Shown piece by piece: positions 34,086-45,477 of a stretch of DNA of 64,000 nt. The notes under the pieces are model-generated. The model did not search any database. It was not told the origin of the DNA and worked only from the letters and a program-made list of their open reading frames with translations. Numbering within the stretch: position 1 is the stretch's first letter; each line of letters begins with the position of its first letter. The stretch is from Narthecium ossifragum (Eukaryota; Streptophyta; Magnoliopsida; Dioscoreales; Nartheciaceae): the NCBI GenBank assembly GCA_963920575.1, contig OY986967.1, forward strand, positions 26,985,137-27,049,136. The letters are read 5' to 3'. The position numbers and the translations under genes are program-made.

Positions 34086-35716
34086 TGACACGCCTTGAAA
34101 AATATCGTTACCTTAACAAGAACGCCAAAATTACAAATTTATAAACCGAATCACTAACTAACTACTTGTGGGTAGATAGCAATAAGTCCGAGTCGAATTC
34201 ACAGGGAAAAGAAGTGTTAAGTATAATTACCTCGTATAGTTCTAAATCAAAAGATTGATAAAGAGAATGATTTTTTATTTTCAAACTACTCTTAACTAAT
34301 ATTAAACTAAACTGAATAATAATAGGATAAACGACCAAGAGATTTCTAATTCGTAATAAAAAACTAATTAGGTCTTCGTAGGATAAAAGCAATTCAAAAA
34401 GTGTTAATGGTTTTAACTAGTCGATAGGTGAATGGCTAGAACCCCTACCACTCAAAAAAGATTCGTAAGAAGTCTTCATCGGAACGAAGATCAAATCAGC
34501 GGATAATTGGTATGAGAATAATCAAAGTGGTTCTAGTACTTTGAGATCGCTTAATCAATAAAAATAAAGAACGAATTGTAGGTTATAATCATAGGTCTTA
34601 ATGGTTCTAGCATTAAGGTAGTGGTTCTAGCACTCCTATAATCATAATCTAGGGTTTAGGATCCAATCCTAAGATCTAACATGGTTCTATCATGAAAGCA
34701 TATTGGAAAAGTCCTAATCCTAGCCTCTAACATGCAATACTCAAAACCAGCGATCGTAATCTCAGTGTAACTTTCACATCCAAACTCGAAACAAGATGAT
34801 TCAAGATTCGGTGGAAAGCTAAGGAAGAGATCTACAACTTTTATGTTTTGAGTTTTCAAAGATTCCGACTGTAAAATCACGGAAAAACCGAAACAAGATA
34901 GCCCGAATCTAGGGCACAAAGAACAAACAATTCATTCACCATAATAAATATTACCAATAGATATATAAAATCTGAAATCTATCCATTAAACCATCATAAA
35001 GTACATGCTCTGATCCATGGAAGTCCATAGAAAGATTCTCTAATACATCATAGAAATCCCTAGGCTAGAGATTAGTTACTCATCTTAAGAAGGAGATCCG
35101 TCGATGAAGGTTGTCGCCTCGCTCCACCCATGGATCTTCCACCAAAGATCTAACCTAATTTGTGGAAAAGAAATTAAAAGAAACCCTAAAAGATGAAGAA
35201 AATTCGGCCATGGAAGGCTGCCAAAACGCCCCCAAAGAAGGCTATTTATAGCCTAGGGCAAACCCTAACTCGGATTAGTCAGAATTTCCTTTTATTTTTC
35301 CCGCAGCACCAAAAGGGATCGATCACCTTTGGAAAGTGGATCGATCTTCTTCGTCCGAAGCTTCTTTTTCTACGCCTCTGTACTAAAAATAACATAACTT
35401 CTTCTAGGAAACTCCAAATCACGAAGCGTAATACGTTCTGGAATCTAGACTTCAAGAGCTTTCCAACCATGTATAGTACATCATCTGATTCTTCCTGAGC
35501 AGGTACAGTTTTGATGTCAAAGATGATCCATCTTTGCTCCTTTGCTCTTTTGCTCCTAGCAGGTTCTTTATTTGTTCGTTTTAGCACAAAACTTGATCTA
35601 ATCTTCGTTGAAGGCTCTTAAACCTGAAATGGGGAAAAGATAATCAAAATAGCATTGCTCGGAGACTAAAAAGACCTAGTTAAAAGGGTGATTTGTGCAC
35701 TTTTCACGTCTTATCA
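34086..35716 (-). mobile_element. Solo LTR (minus) with ACGGT target duplication
   Basis: On the minus strand it starts TGATAAGACGTG at 35716 and ends GGCGTGTCA at 34086 (1631 bp), flanked by ACGGT at 34081-34085 and 35717-35721. The termini are themselves imperfect inverted repeats of about 18 bp. A minus-strand TATAAATA lies at 35243-35250. Family differs from the Ty3-type LTRs in 1-11 kb; its 3' third is shared with 36300-37325. Only two GATCGATC units remain (about 35318-35350). Confidence 0.85.
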
Positions 35717-35742
35717 ACGGTCTCCTCTTCGTCGGGATCGTC

Positions 35743-37325
35743 AGTATAAAGAAGATCGATCTTCTATTGAAGAAGATCAATCCTTTAAAGACATCAAGAA
35801 GAAATCCATGCTGAACAAGAAAGATCGATCTTCCCATCATGAGAAGATTGATCCCATATGTGTATTTTTCAGGGACAGAACGCAAGTTTTCAAAGGATCG
35901 ATCTTCTCCTAGGGCATGATCGATCTTTCACGTGCAAAAGATATGACAGAGCGCAACAATTCAAAGGATCGATCTTCTTCAACAAGACGATAGATCACCT
36001 TATGGAGCTGAAGAGCAAGGGAAATGCAGAAGATCGATCTTCACATCATAGAGAGATCGATCTTCATCGGGACGTAGCCACCAGTCAAGAACACAGATTG
36101 ATCTTCATCTATTGGAAGATCGATCTTCCACGGGACCAACAATCACACAGAAGAGGAAGATTGGTCTTCTACCCTATAAAGATCGATCTTTATGTGCCAG
36201 CTGAGCAAAATCAACTATCCAGATCTAATCCGAGTGGGGAATACTTGTAGGCTATAAATAGACCTCTTTGGGGGAATTTTGGAGATCTTCTCTTGAACTT
36301 TTTCTCAGCCTTTCCTCTTTTAGACTCCTCTTATCCAATTTAGAATAGGGCCTTTTTGGAGGAGATCCATGGAAGGAGAGCGTCATCAACCTCCCTCCAC
36401 GGATCTAACCCCCAAGATGAGCCACTTAACTCTTAGCTTAGGGATTCTTATGATGTAATAAGGGTTTCTTTTAAGGAATCCTAGGATTTAAGGCTTTTGC
36501 TACTCTTTTGAATGATTGTATGGATTGGATTTGATTTCTATATGAATTTGGTGTTGTTTTCATTGATGAATGCTTGAATTGCTCTATTGTACCCTAGATC
36601 TAGGTCTCTTGCATGCTAGGGCTTGGATGGAACCTCTCGTGAGAGGGATTCATGCTAAACCATGGATTCTCTCACGACGAAGGATTCTAATCCAAGATTG
36701 GACTAGATTATGGTGCTAGAACCACCACCCATCTATTCCTAACCCTCCACCTATCCTATCATTGTGCTTTTGGCCAGCGAGGTGCTAGAACCACCTCGCT
36801 ATCACACCTAGATCCATACCACATTATCTCTCGTGCAACGAATTCATCCTAATTAGAGGGTTCGTTAGCGGCGATCGCAACTCATCATTCGGTCACCGAT
36901 TATTAGATCTTTGCTCTTGCCGACGAGGGATCTTAGCCCGAGCCTCGTCGAGCGATAAATGTAACTAGTCATTCGCCTATCGACATTTGGATTTAACCAT
37001 TCAATTTGAGGAGCCATGCCATGGTCTTAGGAAGAACTATTAGAATCCTTGTTATTGATTAAGAATCCCTCGGATTTTCTTCATATCTATCACCTTTTAG
37101 CATTAATATTGGTCTAACCTAGTTAAAAACCCAAATCTAAATCTTTTCCTCCAACTTCTTGGTAGAAGACCATGCTTAGTATTCCACTTCAATCCTAGTT
37201 TCTTCCCAGTGGATCGATTTGGACTCACCACTAGCTACCCCCAAAGGTAGTTAGTAGAGAGTTTGATTATAAATTTCTAATTTTGATCGGAAGCGTTAAG
37301 CAGCGACACTTTACACGTCCTATCA
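35743..37325 (+). mobile_element. 5'-truncated LTR (plus) of the same family
   Basis: Inverted relative to 34086-35716. It ends CACGTCCTATCA at 37325, with shared blocks near 37195-37300 and 36700-36800 and a plus-strand TATAAATA at 36253-36260. The expected TGATAAGACGTG start is missing, so the 5' end is truncated. The region upstream of the TATA box, 35754-36190, is a dense array of AGATCGATCTTC-like units (about 14 including variants). Confidence 0.75.
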
Positions 37326-37762
37326 GTGCTAGCTTCCCGGTCCTCTTCGACACCAACCTCGTCAAGAAGCGGGACCTCCTCACCGGCACCTTCACCCCCT
37401 CCACCGAGCTCACCGGCGGCTAGCCCATCCTGGTGGTGTGAACGGCAAAAAGGTGGTGGCGGGCTTGACGACGACGAGGGTGGCCGGAGTTGGGAGATTG
37501 GCTGCCAACGGATGGAGCTCCAATGACAAGAGTGGAGACCTTCAAATGATCCTCGCGAGAGAACCCGTCGGGAGGAGAAGAAGGAACCCACTCCATTTTT
37601 AGAAAATGAAAACGTCATTTTGGTGTTTTCATATTTTATGGAAAACAGTGTTTTCCTTTTTCAGAAAACGTTTTCAAAAACTACAAACCAAACGTGATTT
37701 CAGATCCATTTTCTGTTTTCTTGAAAATGAAAACAGAAAATGGCTAAACCGAACATGGCCTT

Positions 37763-39410
37763 AGTTGCCTCAACCAAGAGGACTTTCGAGAGATAACACC
37801 TAAGTCTAGGGCCACCGCTGCTCTGGGTAGAGTACCGCTACTTCTAATTAAGTAGAGTAATGGTTACTTCTATTTCTATTTAAAGTAATACTACTCCTAA
37901 ATAGAAAGAATAACATAAATAAAAAAAATTGTTTAATTGATTAATAATGTGTTACAATTCCTTTCTTCAACAAGCTATTTATAGATGACTTGCTCAAACT
38001 CCTCATGAAAGTACTCTGACTGCTTTCATGATCGTCTCTTGTTGTTGCCCCATGTTCTCCTTAATTTAAATTGCTCCTCTCTTTTGCTGGTTGTTTGATT
38101 GCCACATGTACCACTCCTTCCTTCAAATGGTTGGGAATTTCATAAATATCAAATGCTTGGCAATTTCATCATATTTATGAAATTACCATCACACACTTCT
38201 ACTGCATTTTGGCCCATGCTATCGTCCGAATTTGGTAAAGTGCACACAACCAAAGTCATAAATCTTCGAATCAACTTTTCAACGGCCTGACAATCAGATC
38301 ATTTGGACATCGGATGAAGAAGTTATGATCAGAATGCCCTAACTCTGTCAGAAATGATGAAATGATCGATATTTACTATTTGCCATTATGAATTCGTAAG
38401 ACAAGAGAAGCGCGAGGGTTGAAGTGCGCAAATTGAACTAACATCAAATTTGAGATTCAACCAAGTATTTACCGAATCATCACTAGTCACTTTCATCGCA
38501 TATTTGGCTCATCAAACCTCAAAATTTGGAGATATTAATCTCCGCCTTAACTTTTCGTTGGTTTAAGATCCCGCATTTTAGGAGACCCAATATGAAAGTT
38601 ATGGCCAAATTACTTTGGTCATATGAGAAACAACTAAAAGCTTATTTTTTAGGGTAACAATTAATCACACTTGATGCATAGTGTTGTGCATTACTGCATC
38701 CACTGAAAAACGATATATATATATATATGCACGTAGGACGACGCAAGGGTTTACTTATCACCATCCTATCATATATATATACTAGTCCTATCCGCATGGT
38801 AACCACCATCTCCCCTCACCTCCCTCATAACTCTCCACTAACCCTCTTTAACCATCATCTCTCCTCACCTCTCTCATAAGTCCCCACTAACCCCCCCTAA
38901 CTCCCCCCCCCCCCCCCCCCCACTATTACCCCCTCCACATTCCTTTTCCTTTGTCTTAAAATCTCGTTTTAGTGAAAATTTTTCTTTTTAGACAGTTTGT
39001 TCGGTCTTTCCTATTTTAGCAAATTTCCTATTTCTAATCGATTTTCTCCTATTTGAATTCTGGGTTTAGTACTTGGATTAGGTTAATTCATATCAGAGTC
39101 CATGTATGAGTTGGTTTGGTCTCTCCTTAAACATATAAAAGGAGGACTTAGGGTTTGTAAGGGTCAGTTTTGATTATGAATGAAAATTAGGGTTTTTGGT
39201 TTCTCCCCTTGAGAAATCTGATTGTCTCTCCCATAGAGAGGTTCACGACACCCTACGCCACTACCTCTAACCACCCACCCTCACTGCCCCTCTCTTCTCC
39301 CCACTTTATGAGTGAGCTGCCACTATCCCTCGCCTCTCCTCCTTTCTCTGTGACTCAACTGTCATGTGTGAGAAAATAGATGAGTTAAATTGTAACTCGT
39401 AAAAACTAAT
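37763..39410. other. Unclassified repeat-like region
   Basis: No gene seen. 38220-38650 resembles degenerate LTR text but has no clear ends. 38903-38921 is a poly-C run, and 38800-38940 and 39240-39350 are pyrimidine-rich with partial internal repetition of a CCACTAACC-like motif. Confidence 0.4.

Positions 39411-39411
<1 letters not shown>

Positions 39412-39458
<47 letters not shown>
39412..39458. repeat. (TA)n microsatellite
   Basis: Long uninterrupted TA run ahead of the UGT-4 upstream region. Confidence 0.95.
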
Positions 39459-39460
<2 letters not shown>

Positions 39461-39664
39461 TAGGATCATGTGTATTTTATCAGATGGTTGAGAATGACCG
39501 ATCAAAGTTATGCCATGATGTATAAAGTGATCAAAATGAAGCCACGTCGAAAAAAACAGTGGAGGGTGATGATCATCGGGTGGTTAGAAGAAAAAGGAGT
39601 AATTGGGGTGATGATTACCGGTGCAAGTGACACATTGGTCCATCTAGTATATATATCTAAGGTA

Positions 39665-39837
39665 GCCTCGAGATCGAGGATATATTAAAAGGTACCTACC
39701 AGATTTAGCTGGCTCCAAGCTAGAAGTCTTCGTTCCTCCTCGGGTGATTTTAATCTTTACCTGATTAACCGTGATCCATGCATCCTAATTGAAAAGGTTT
39801 AATAAACAGAAGCTGTGAATTGGCATAGGGAGTTTAA
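39665..39837. repeat. Duplicated UGT upstream segment, copy 2
   Basis: Homologous to 28825-29018 in the same orientation; lies upstream of UGT-4 and probably belongs to its promoter region. Confidence 0.75.
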
Positions 39838-40310
39838 AATATTGAACAACTGGGGAAAAAAAGAAACAAATATCAAGGAACGTGCATGTAATGGCTTGCC
39901 CTCGTGATTGTTCAAAATATTAGACAACTGCATCCATAAATGTTAGGTTTTTTTTTAACATATGTATTTCTCAAAACTTCCTTAATTACAAATATATCAT
40001 GTATTCTTTCGGCTCACATGTGACCCTGTCAATTGAAAAAAATAAAAAATATAGCTTCCGTCTACCTCTGTTTATTCATCCATCTTAACCATAATTTAAA
40101 ACTAATCAAGAGGGATAAAATTACTAAATTCCCTATACCATATATTTATTAGTCCACTGATGTGATGTTTGACTGTCACCCTCAGCCATGAGATCAAGTG
40201 TATGTTTGATCAATCAATATATGTGGTCTTCGGCCATCCAGATCTAATGTAATAGTAACAAGATAGAGATAGGAAGAGAGAGAGAGAGAGAGAGCGAGAG
40301 AGGTGAAGAG

Positions 40311-41872
40311 ATGGCGACTGTTGTAGCTGAGAAGCCTCATGTAGTGTGCTTTCCAGTCCCAGCACAAGGTCACATAACACCTATGGTGAAGGTGGCCAAG
40401 ATACTTCACTCCAAAGGCTTCCACGTGACCTTCGTCAACACCGAGGACAACCACCGCCGCCTCCTCCGCTCCCAAGGCTCCGCCGCCCTCCCACCGGACT
40501 TCCACTTCGAGGCCATACCCAACAACGACCCGTCTGCGTCCGGTATCCCCGACGTCTCATCTCTGAACATCTCATCCCTGAACAACTGCTTAACTCCTTT
40601 TCGCCATCTCCTATCGAGGCTCAACGGCCCATCCTCGCAATCACCGCCGGTGACATTCGTCATCGCCGACTCTCTCTTGACCTTCACTATTGATGTCGCC
40701 GAGGAGCTGGGTATCCCTGCGGTCTGCTTCTGGCCAGGGAGTGCTTGCTGCCTATTGTGCCTGGCTCACTTCCAACATCTTATTGATAGAGGCATTGTTC
40801 CTCTCAAAAGTAAGCAATTAAGCAGCACATATCCTTGTTATAATTTTGCCATGTTTTATATCCATACTTTAGCTATCTTGTTCTTTTACTTAATTAACGA
40901 TATAGCATGTGTGTAGGCATGGATGATTATAGCAATGGATATTTAGATACAGAGATCGACTGGCTGCCAGGCCTCGATGGCATCAGTCTGAGGCACCTCC
41001 CGAGTTGGGCTATGACGTTGGACATTACTAACGACCCAATGTTCAGCTTCCTGCGAGATGCGATGTCGAGGTTTCCAAGGGCATCGTGTTTCCTTATCAA
41101 CACGTTCGATGAGTTCGAGAATGCTGTTCTTGATGGCTTGTCATCGATACTTCCATCTCTCTACACCATTGGCCCTGTGCACATGCTCTCCGACCGCATG
41201 GCGCCGCCGGAGAGCTCGCGGCTCGATTCCATAAGCTCGAGCCTGTTGAAGGAGCAAGCAGAGTGCTTAGAGTGGCTACAGGGGAGGAAACCGGGGTCTG
41301 TATTGTATGTAAACTTTGGCAGCCTGGTAGTGATGAGCAACGAGCAGCTGATCGAGATCGTGTGGGGGCTTGCCAACAGCGAGCATGACTTCTTAATGAT
41401 CATCCGGCCTGACCTTGTGATGGGCGAGTCCCCTGTGCTTCCACGAGAATTGCTAAACGCGATCGAGGGGCGAAGCTTTTTAGCCGATTGGTGCCCACAG
41501 GAGCAAGTGCTGCGCCATACAGCCATCGGAGGGTTTTTAAATCATTGCGGCTGGAACTCCATCTTGGAAAGCATAGGAAGTGGTGTGCCGATGCTAGGCT
41601 GGCCATTTTATGGTGACAATCTTACCAACTGCCACCACCTGTGTGCTAAATTGGGCGTCTGCATGGAGATCGACTCAGACGTAAAGAGAGAGAAGGTGGA
41701 GGCGTTGGTAAGAGAGCTGATGGAGGGAGAGAAGGGGAAGGAGATGAGGAACAAGGCATTGGAGTGGAAGGAGGCTGCATTTAGAGCAATCCAAGAAGAT
41801 GGCACTTCTTTCCAGAACATTGACAAGATGGTGAAGAAGCTACTTTTATTAGCTAACAAAAAAACCATGTAA
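40311..41872 (+). CDS. UDP-glycosyltransferase, UGT85-like, altered donor box (UGT-4)
   Basis: Exons 40311-40809 and 40917-41872 around a short 107-bp phase-1 intron, 484 aa. The start (MATVVAEKPHVVC) follows a (GA)n leader at 40279-40302. Catalytic His is in VPAQGHITP. PSPG box residues 358-401 keep WCPQEQVL and HCGWNS but end WPFYGDN: the final Gln, which contacts the sugar in family 1 UGTs, is Asn (AAT, 41618-41620), and neighbouring residues also differ (LGWPFYG for ICWPFFA). The frame is intact and the rest well conserved, so this looks like a functional enzyme whose donor use or efficiency may be changed; that is inference. Its 3' flank resembles that of UGT-2. Confidence 0.92.
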
Positions 41873-42340
41873 CCTGAGAGACTGCAAGAATAATTGGCGG
41901 GCCAACTGATGCAGTTGTGGTGGCCGATAGCCATGGTAGGAATTAATGTTGTTCTTGTTTCCATGCTTAATATCTTATCATGTGGCATGAATGAACTAGC
42001 CAAGTGCGTTTAACTGTGTTATGTATCCACTGAGGTGGGGATTATACTCATGATCAAGACAGGAGGGCCTTATGCTGATGAGGCTGGTCGTTGCACGCAA
42101 GGTGTTTGAATAAATGGGTCGCCCACTTCCTATCATTAATCTTGCCGATCGAGCCGAGCTCGAGCTGGGATTTTCTGACTCCCAACTGATATTGAACCGA
42201 GCTCGAGCTGAGTCTAGCTGCGAACCATTTCGAGTTCGAGCATTATCTCATTCCCACCCTAATCATTCAAGCATGAGATGTGAACACCGATCATGCGAAG
42301 GGGAACATGCCCTGTGATCAAGGTATAAAGTTGTGGGGTA

Positions 42341-43403
42341 TTTTTTTTTTTTGAAAAGTTGAGACCGAAGAATGGCTAACCAATCAATGATTGACATGTC
42401 AGTATAATAAATTACCTTTCAAGAGCAATTGAACGATAACGTCCTAAGCCAGGTAAAAGATCATCGACCAAAAGAAGGAAGTCATCGACCACGAACGATG
42501 ATCATCTTTACACAAGGAAGTTATCGACCAAGAACGATAATGATTTAGAGATAAAACAAGTTATCAACTTTGGACGATGAAGATATGGACGAGAAGAAAA
42601 TGGCGATCATCATCGACCGGAACATGATATGGAGAAACGACATTACAACATAGACAAGTTCACTGACCAGACGTAACCATCATCGACCGGAACATGATAT
42701 GGAGAAACGAAGAAATATCGGAGAACATAGGACACGCGGCACATCAAGAGTGAAAGACGGAAAATCGCGAAGAACGTGCTCAGTAGAAGTTATCCAACTG
42801 CTTTAGTATAAATATTCTTCTTCTTTCACCATTTAACCTCTCTCGCAAACTAAACACAGAGCCTGCGCGCTTGGATTTTCTTAGTTCTTTCAAGATGTTT
42901 TCCGTTCATGTAAGCTGATTTCCTTTAATAAGATGATTTTGTTTCTCCAGTTCTTAGATAGTTAATCTAGGTTTAGATAATAATGATTTCTTCTTTACTG
43001 TTCTTTTAGAGATTTCTTTTACTCCTTTCCTTTAGGTTAATTTAATATTAAAGCTCTTATATTCTAGATTAGATTAAGTTAATCAATAGATTTAAACGTA
43101 TTTTCTCTGATTTAGTTATTTAAGATGATCTTTACTGTTTTCCTTTAATTAATTTTCTGATATTAGATAATTTATGCTTTCAATAGATTAATTTAGATTA
43201 TTTTAAATTAATCTCGATAATTAGTTGTTAATTAGATTATTAAATTAGGTAATATAGGTTTCCATTCAACTTGACACCTCTATTCGAACGTAGTTTGAAA
43301 GAGTAGATTTTAACTGCAATCTTTTGATTCTTTAGTGTTGAGTAGATCTTGATCTTGACTATTTGATCGGTCAACGGTTAGATTTCTACGCCAGCAGCTA
43401 TCA
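42341..43403 (-). mobile_element. 1.06-kb insertion flanked by a 16-bp duplication, poly-T at one end
   Basis: ATAAAGTTGTGGGGTA occurs at 42325-42340 and again at 43404-43419. Between them the insert opens with 12 T, i.e. a poly-A tail on the minus strand. A long, variable-length duplication plus A-tail is the mark of target-primed reverse transcription (LINE machinery). No reverse transcriptase frame is visible. The insert holds AT-rich text, repeated ATCATCGACC-type motifs (42460-42690) and a plus-strand TATAAATA near 42807. An alternative reading is an LTR (TGAAAAG...TATCA), but then no 5-bp duplication fits. Confidence 0.6.
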
Positions 43404-43565
43404 ATAAAGTTGTGGGGTACTTGCCATTCGAAAGCTTCCAAAACAAACCAAATTATTGTTGTGAACAGCTGCCCCACTTCATGAAAATTAATATTGCCGT
43501 CTAGATCTTAAATTTTGACTACCTGGATCACTGAACATAGGTAGAAAGATCCATAGAAGAGGGAG

Positions 43566-43568
43566 AGA

Positions 43569-43604
<36 letters not shown>
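43566..43604. repeat. (GA)n tract in the UGT-5 leader
   Basis: GA run ending just upstream of the UGT-5 start codon at 43612, as in the paralogues. Confidence 0.85.
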
Positions 43605-43608
<4 letters not shown>

Positions 43609-43611
43609 GAG

Positions 43612-45205
43612 ATGAGTTGTGTTGCAGCTGAGAAGCAGCCTCCTCATGTGGTGTGCATTCCATTCCCAGCACAAGGTCACATAACACCTATGCTGAACCT
43701 GGCCAAGATCCTCCACTCCAAAGGCTTCCACATAACCTTCGTCAACACCGAAGAGAACCACGACCGCCTCTTCCGATCCCTCGACGACCTCCAGCTCCCG
43801 GACAACTTCCACTTTGATGTGATACCCAACGTCATCCGGTCATCCCCCCTCCCAGACAGCACAGTCATGAAGAATTGCCTACCTCCTTTCCGCGATCTCC
43901 TAGTGAGGCTCAACGAACCGGGCTCCTCGCAGGCGCCGCCAGTGACATTCGTCGTCGCCGACGGTCTCCTGTTCTTCCTTCTTGACGTCGCCGAGGATCT
44001 GGGCTTCCCTGCTGTCTGCTTCTGGATCACGGCTGCTTCAACTCTATTGTGCTGTGCTCAATTGGAAAATCTTATTCACAGGGGCATCTTACCTCTCAAA
44101 AGTAAGCATCAATCATACTTTGAGAATAATTCTTATTAAATCAAGGAGATAGATATGGAATCTAATCATGGACGTGTTTGTAACTGGTCTTCACCTTCAT
44201 GGAATCAGCCCTGTTATGGATTGAAGAATGTTACCATAAACCTTCTTGCTTTCTTATCTGTGTAGGTATGGATGATTATACGAATGGATACTTAGATACC
44301 GAGATCGACTGGATTCCAGGCTTCGATGGCATCAAGCTGAGAGACTTCCCTTTCTTCTTTCATACGTTGGACATTGCCGCCAACAATATCAATTTCGTAC
44401 GACATGCTATACAGAGGTATCAACGGGCATCATGTCTCCTTATGAACACATTCGATGAGTTGGAGAATACGGTTCTTCACGGCTTGTCTTCGCTCCTTCC
44501 ACCCATCTACCCTGTTGGTCCCATAAACTTGCTCTCCGACGCCATGCCCAAGAGCTCGCTCGATTCCATAACGTCCTTGACCCTGTGGAAGCTGCAAGCA
44601 GAATGCTTAGAATGGCTACACAAGAGGAAGGTGAGGTCCGTCGTGTATGTGAACTTTGGCACCACAACAGTGATGACCAATGAGCAGCTGGTCGAGTTCG
44701 GATGGGGGCTTGCAAACAGCAAGTATGACTTCTTATTTGTAACACGGCAAGATCTATTGAAGGGTGAGTCTGCTGTCCTTCCACAAGAATTCCTAGCCGC
44801 AGTCGAGGGGCGAAGCTTTCTAGCTGAGTGGTGTCCACAGAAAGAAGTGCTGTGCCATCCGGCGGTCGGAGGGTTCCTGATGCATTGTGGTTGGAATTCA
44901 GACTGGAAAGCATAAGCAGTGCTGTGCCAATGATATGCTGGCCATTCTGTGTCGACCACAGTACCATCTGCCATTGTGTGTGCGCCAAATGGGGCATTGG
45001 CATGGAGATGGACTCGGATGTGAGGAGAGAGAAGGTGGAGGCGATGGTAAGAGAGCTGATGGAGGGAGAGAAGGGGAAGGAGCTGAGGATCAAGGCATTA
45101 GAGTGGAAGGAGGCTGCATTTAGAGAAATACAAGAAGGTGGCACTTCCTTCCAAAACATGGAGAGGGTAGTCAAAGAGGTGCTTTTAGCAAAGATAACCA
45201 TGTAA
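43612..45205 (+). pseudogene. UGT85-like glycosyltransferase, frameshifted in the donor box (UGT-5)
   Basis: Exons 43612-44101 and 44266-45205 (phase-1 intron). The start MSCVAAEKQPPHVVC is chosen over an upstream ATG inside the GA repeat. Catalytic His is in FPAQGHITP. One base is missing near 44900 (AATTCAGACTGG where paralogues have AACTCCATACTGG), directly after HCGWNS, so the uninterrupted frame stops at 44915 while the true C-terminal frame runs to 45205. Across the break the PSPG box would end CVDH: position 44 is His (44957-44959) rather than Gln. His here is known from plant galactosyltransferases of family 1. No homopolymer surrounds the lesion, so a real mutation is more likely than a read error. 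Otherwise well conserved, implying recent inactivation. Confidence 0.88.
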
Positions 45206-45477
45206 GCTGAAAGATCTACCAAGGGATTTGAAGGGCCAACTTATGCAGTCATGTGGTGGTCATGGCCCCTTCGTAGCTAGGAATGTTGGTTATATCTCAT
45301 GGTCAGTATTTGGTTCAAATAAACTGACCATAAAACCACCAGTGTGGTGGTGTAGCATTTAAGGCTTGTGAATAAGATTATTTCCCCCTCCTATATCAAG
45401 ATAAAAGACTCAATTAAGAAAAGGGAAATAAACCAGCACTGGCCAACTAAGTTAGAAATGTAAGCCCACTTTGTCTT

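Larger units (their letters stand above)
33833..37425 (+). pseudogene. Allene oxide synthase (CYP74A) fragment split by two LTRs
   Basis: Three collinear pieces. First, 33833-34085, an N-terminal transit-peptide-like region with frame uncertainty, ending SSSSKSLPMKKVPGDYG. Second, 35717-35742, continuing directly with LLFVGIV. Third, 37326-37425, reading SFPVLFDTNLVKKRDLLTG and TFTPSTELTGG before a stop. This is the N-terminal part of allene oxide synthase, the plastid P450-like enzyme that converts 13-hydroperoxy-linolenic acid to allene oxide in jasmonate synthesis. An LTR with an ACGGT duplication interrupts it after GDYG, and a second one has removed about 60 residues. The heme-binding C-terminal two thirds are absent. 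Clearly non-functional. The AOS assignment rests on the PGDYG and SFPVLFD motifs. Confidence 0.7.
29774..37762. mobile_element. Possible large TIR element around the AOS fragment and LTRs
   Basis: The left edge (TAGGTGTTGTTTGGTTTTGG, then A/T-rich text with GTGTTTGGTTTGAAATG) and the right edge (on the minus strand TAAGGCCATGTTCGGTTT, then CACGTTTGGTTTGTAG and GAAAACGTTTT) look like diverged inverted ends. If real, the element once held the allene oxide synthase fragment and was later filled with a Helitron and LTRs. I see no target duplication. Treat as a hypothesis. Confidence 0.3.

Noticed and set aside
38903..38921. Poly-C runs here and at 61066-61085 as functional i-motif sites
   Set aside because: Single homopolymers prone to sequencing artefacts, with no supporting context.
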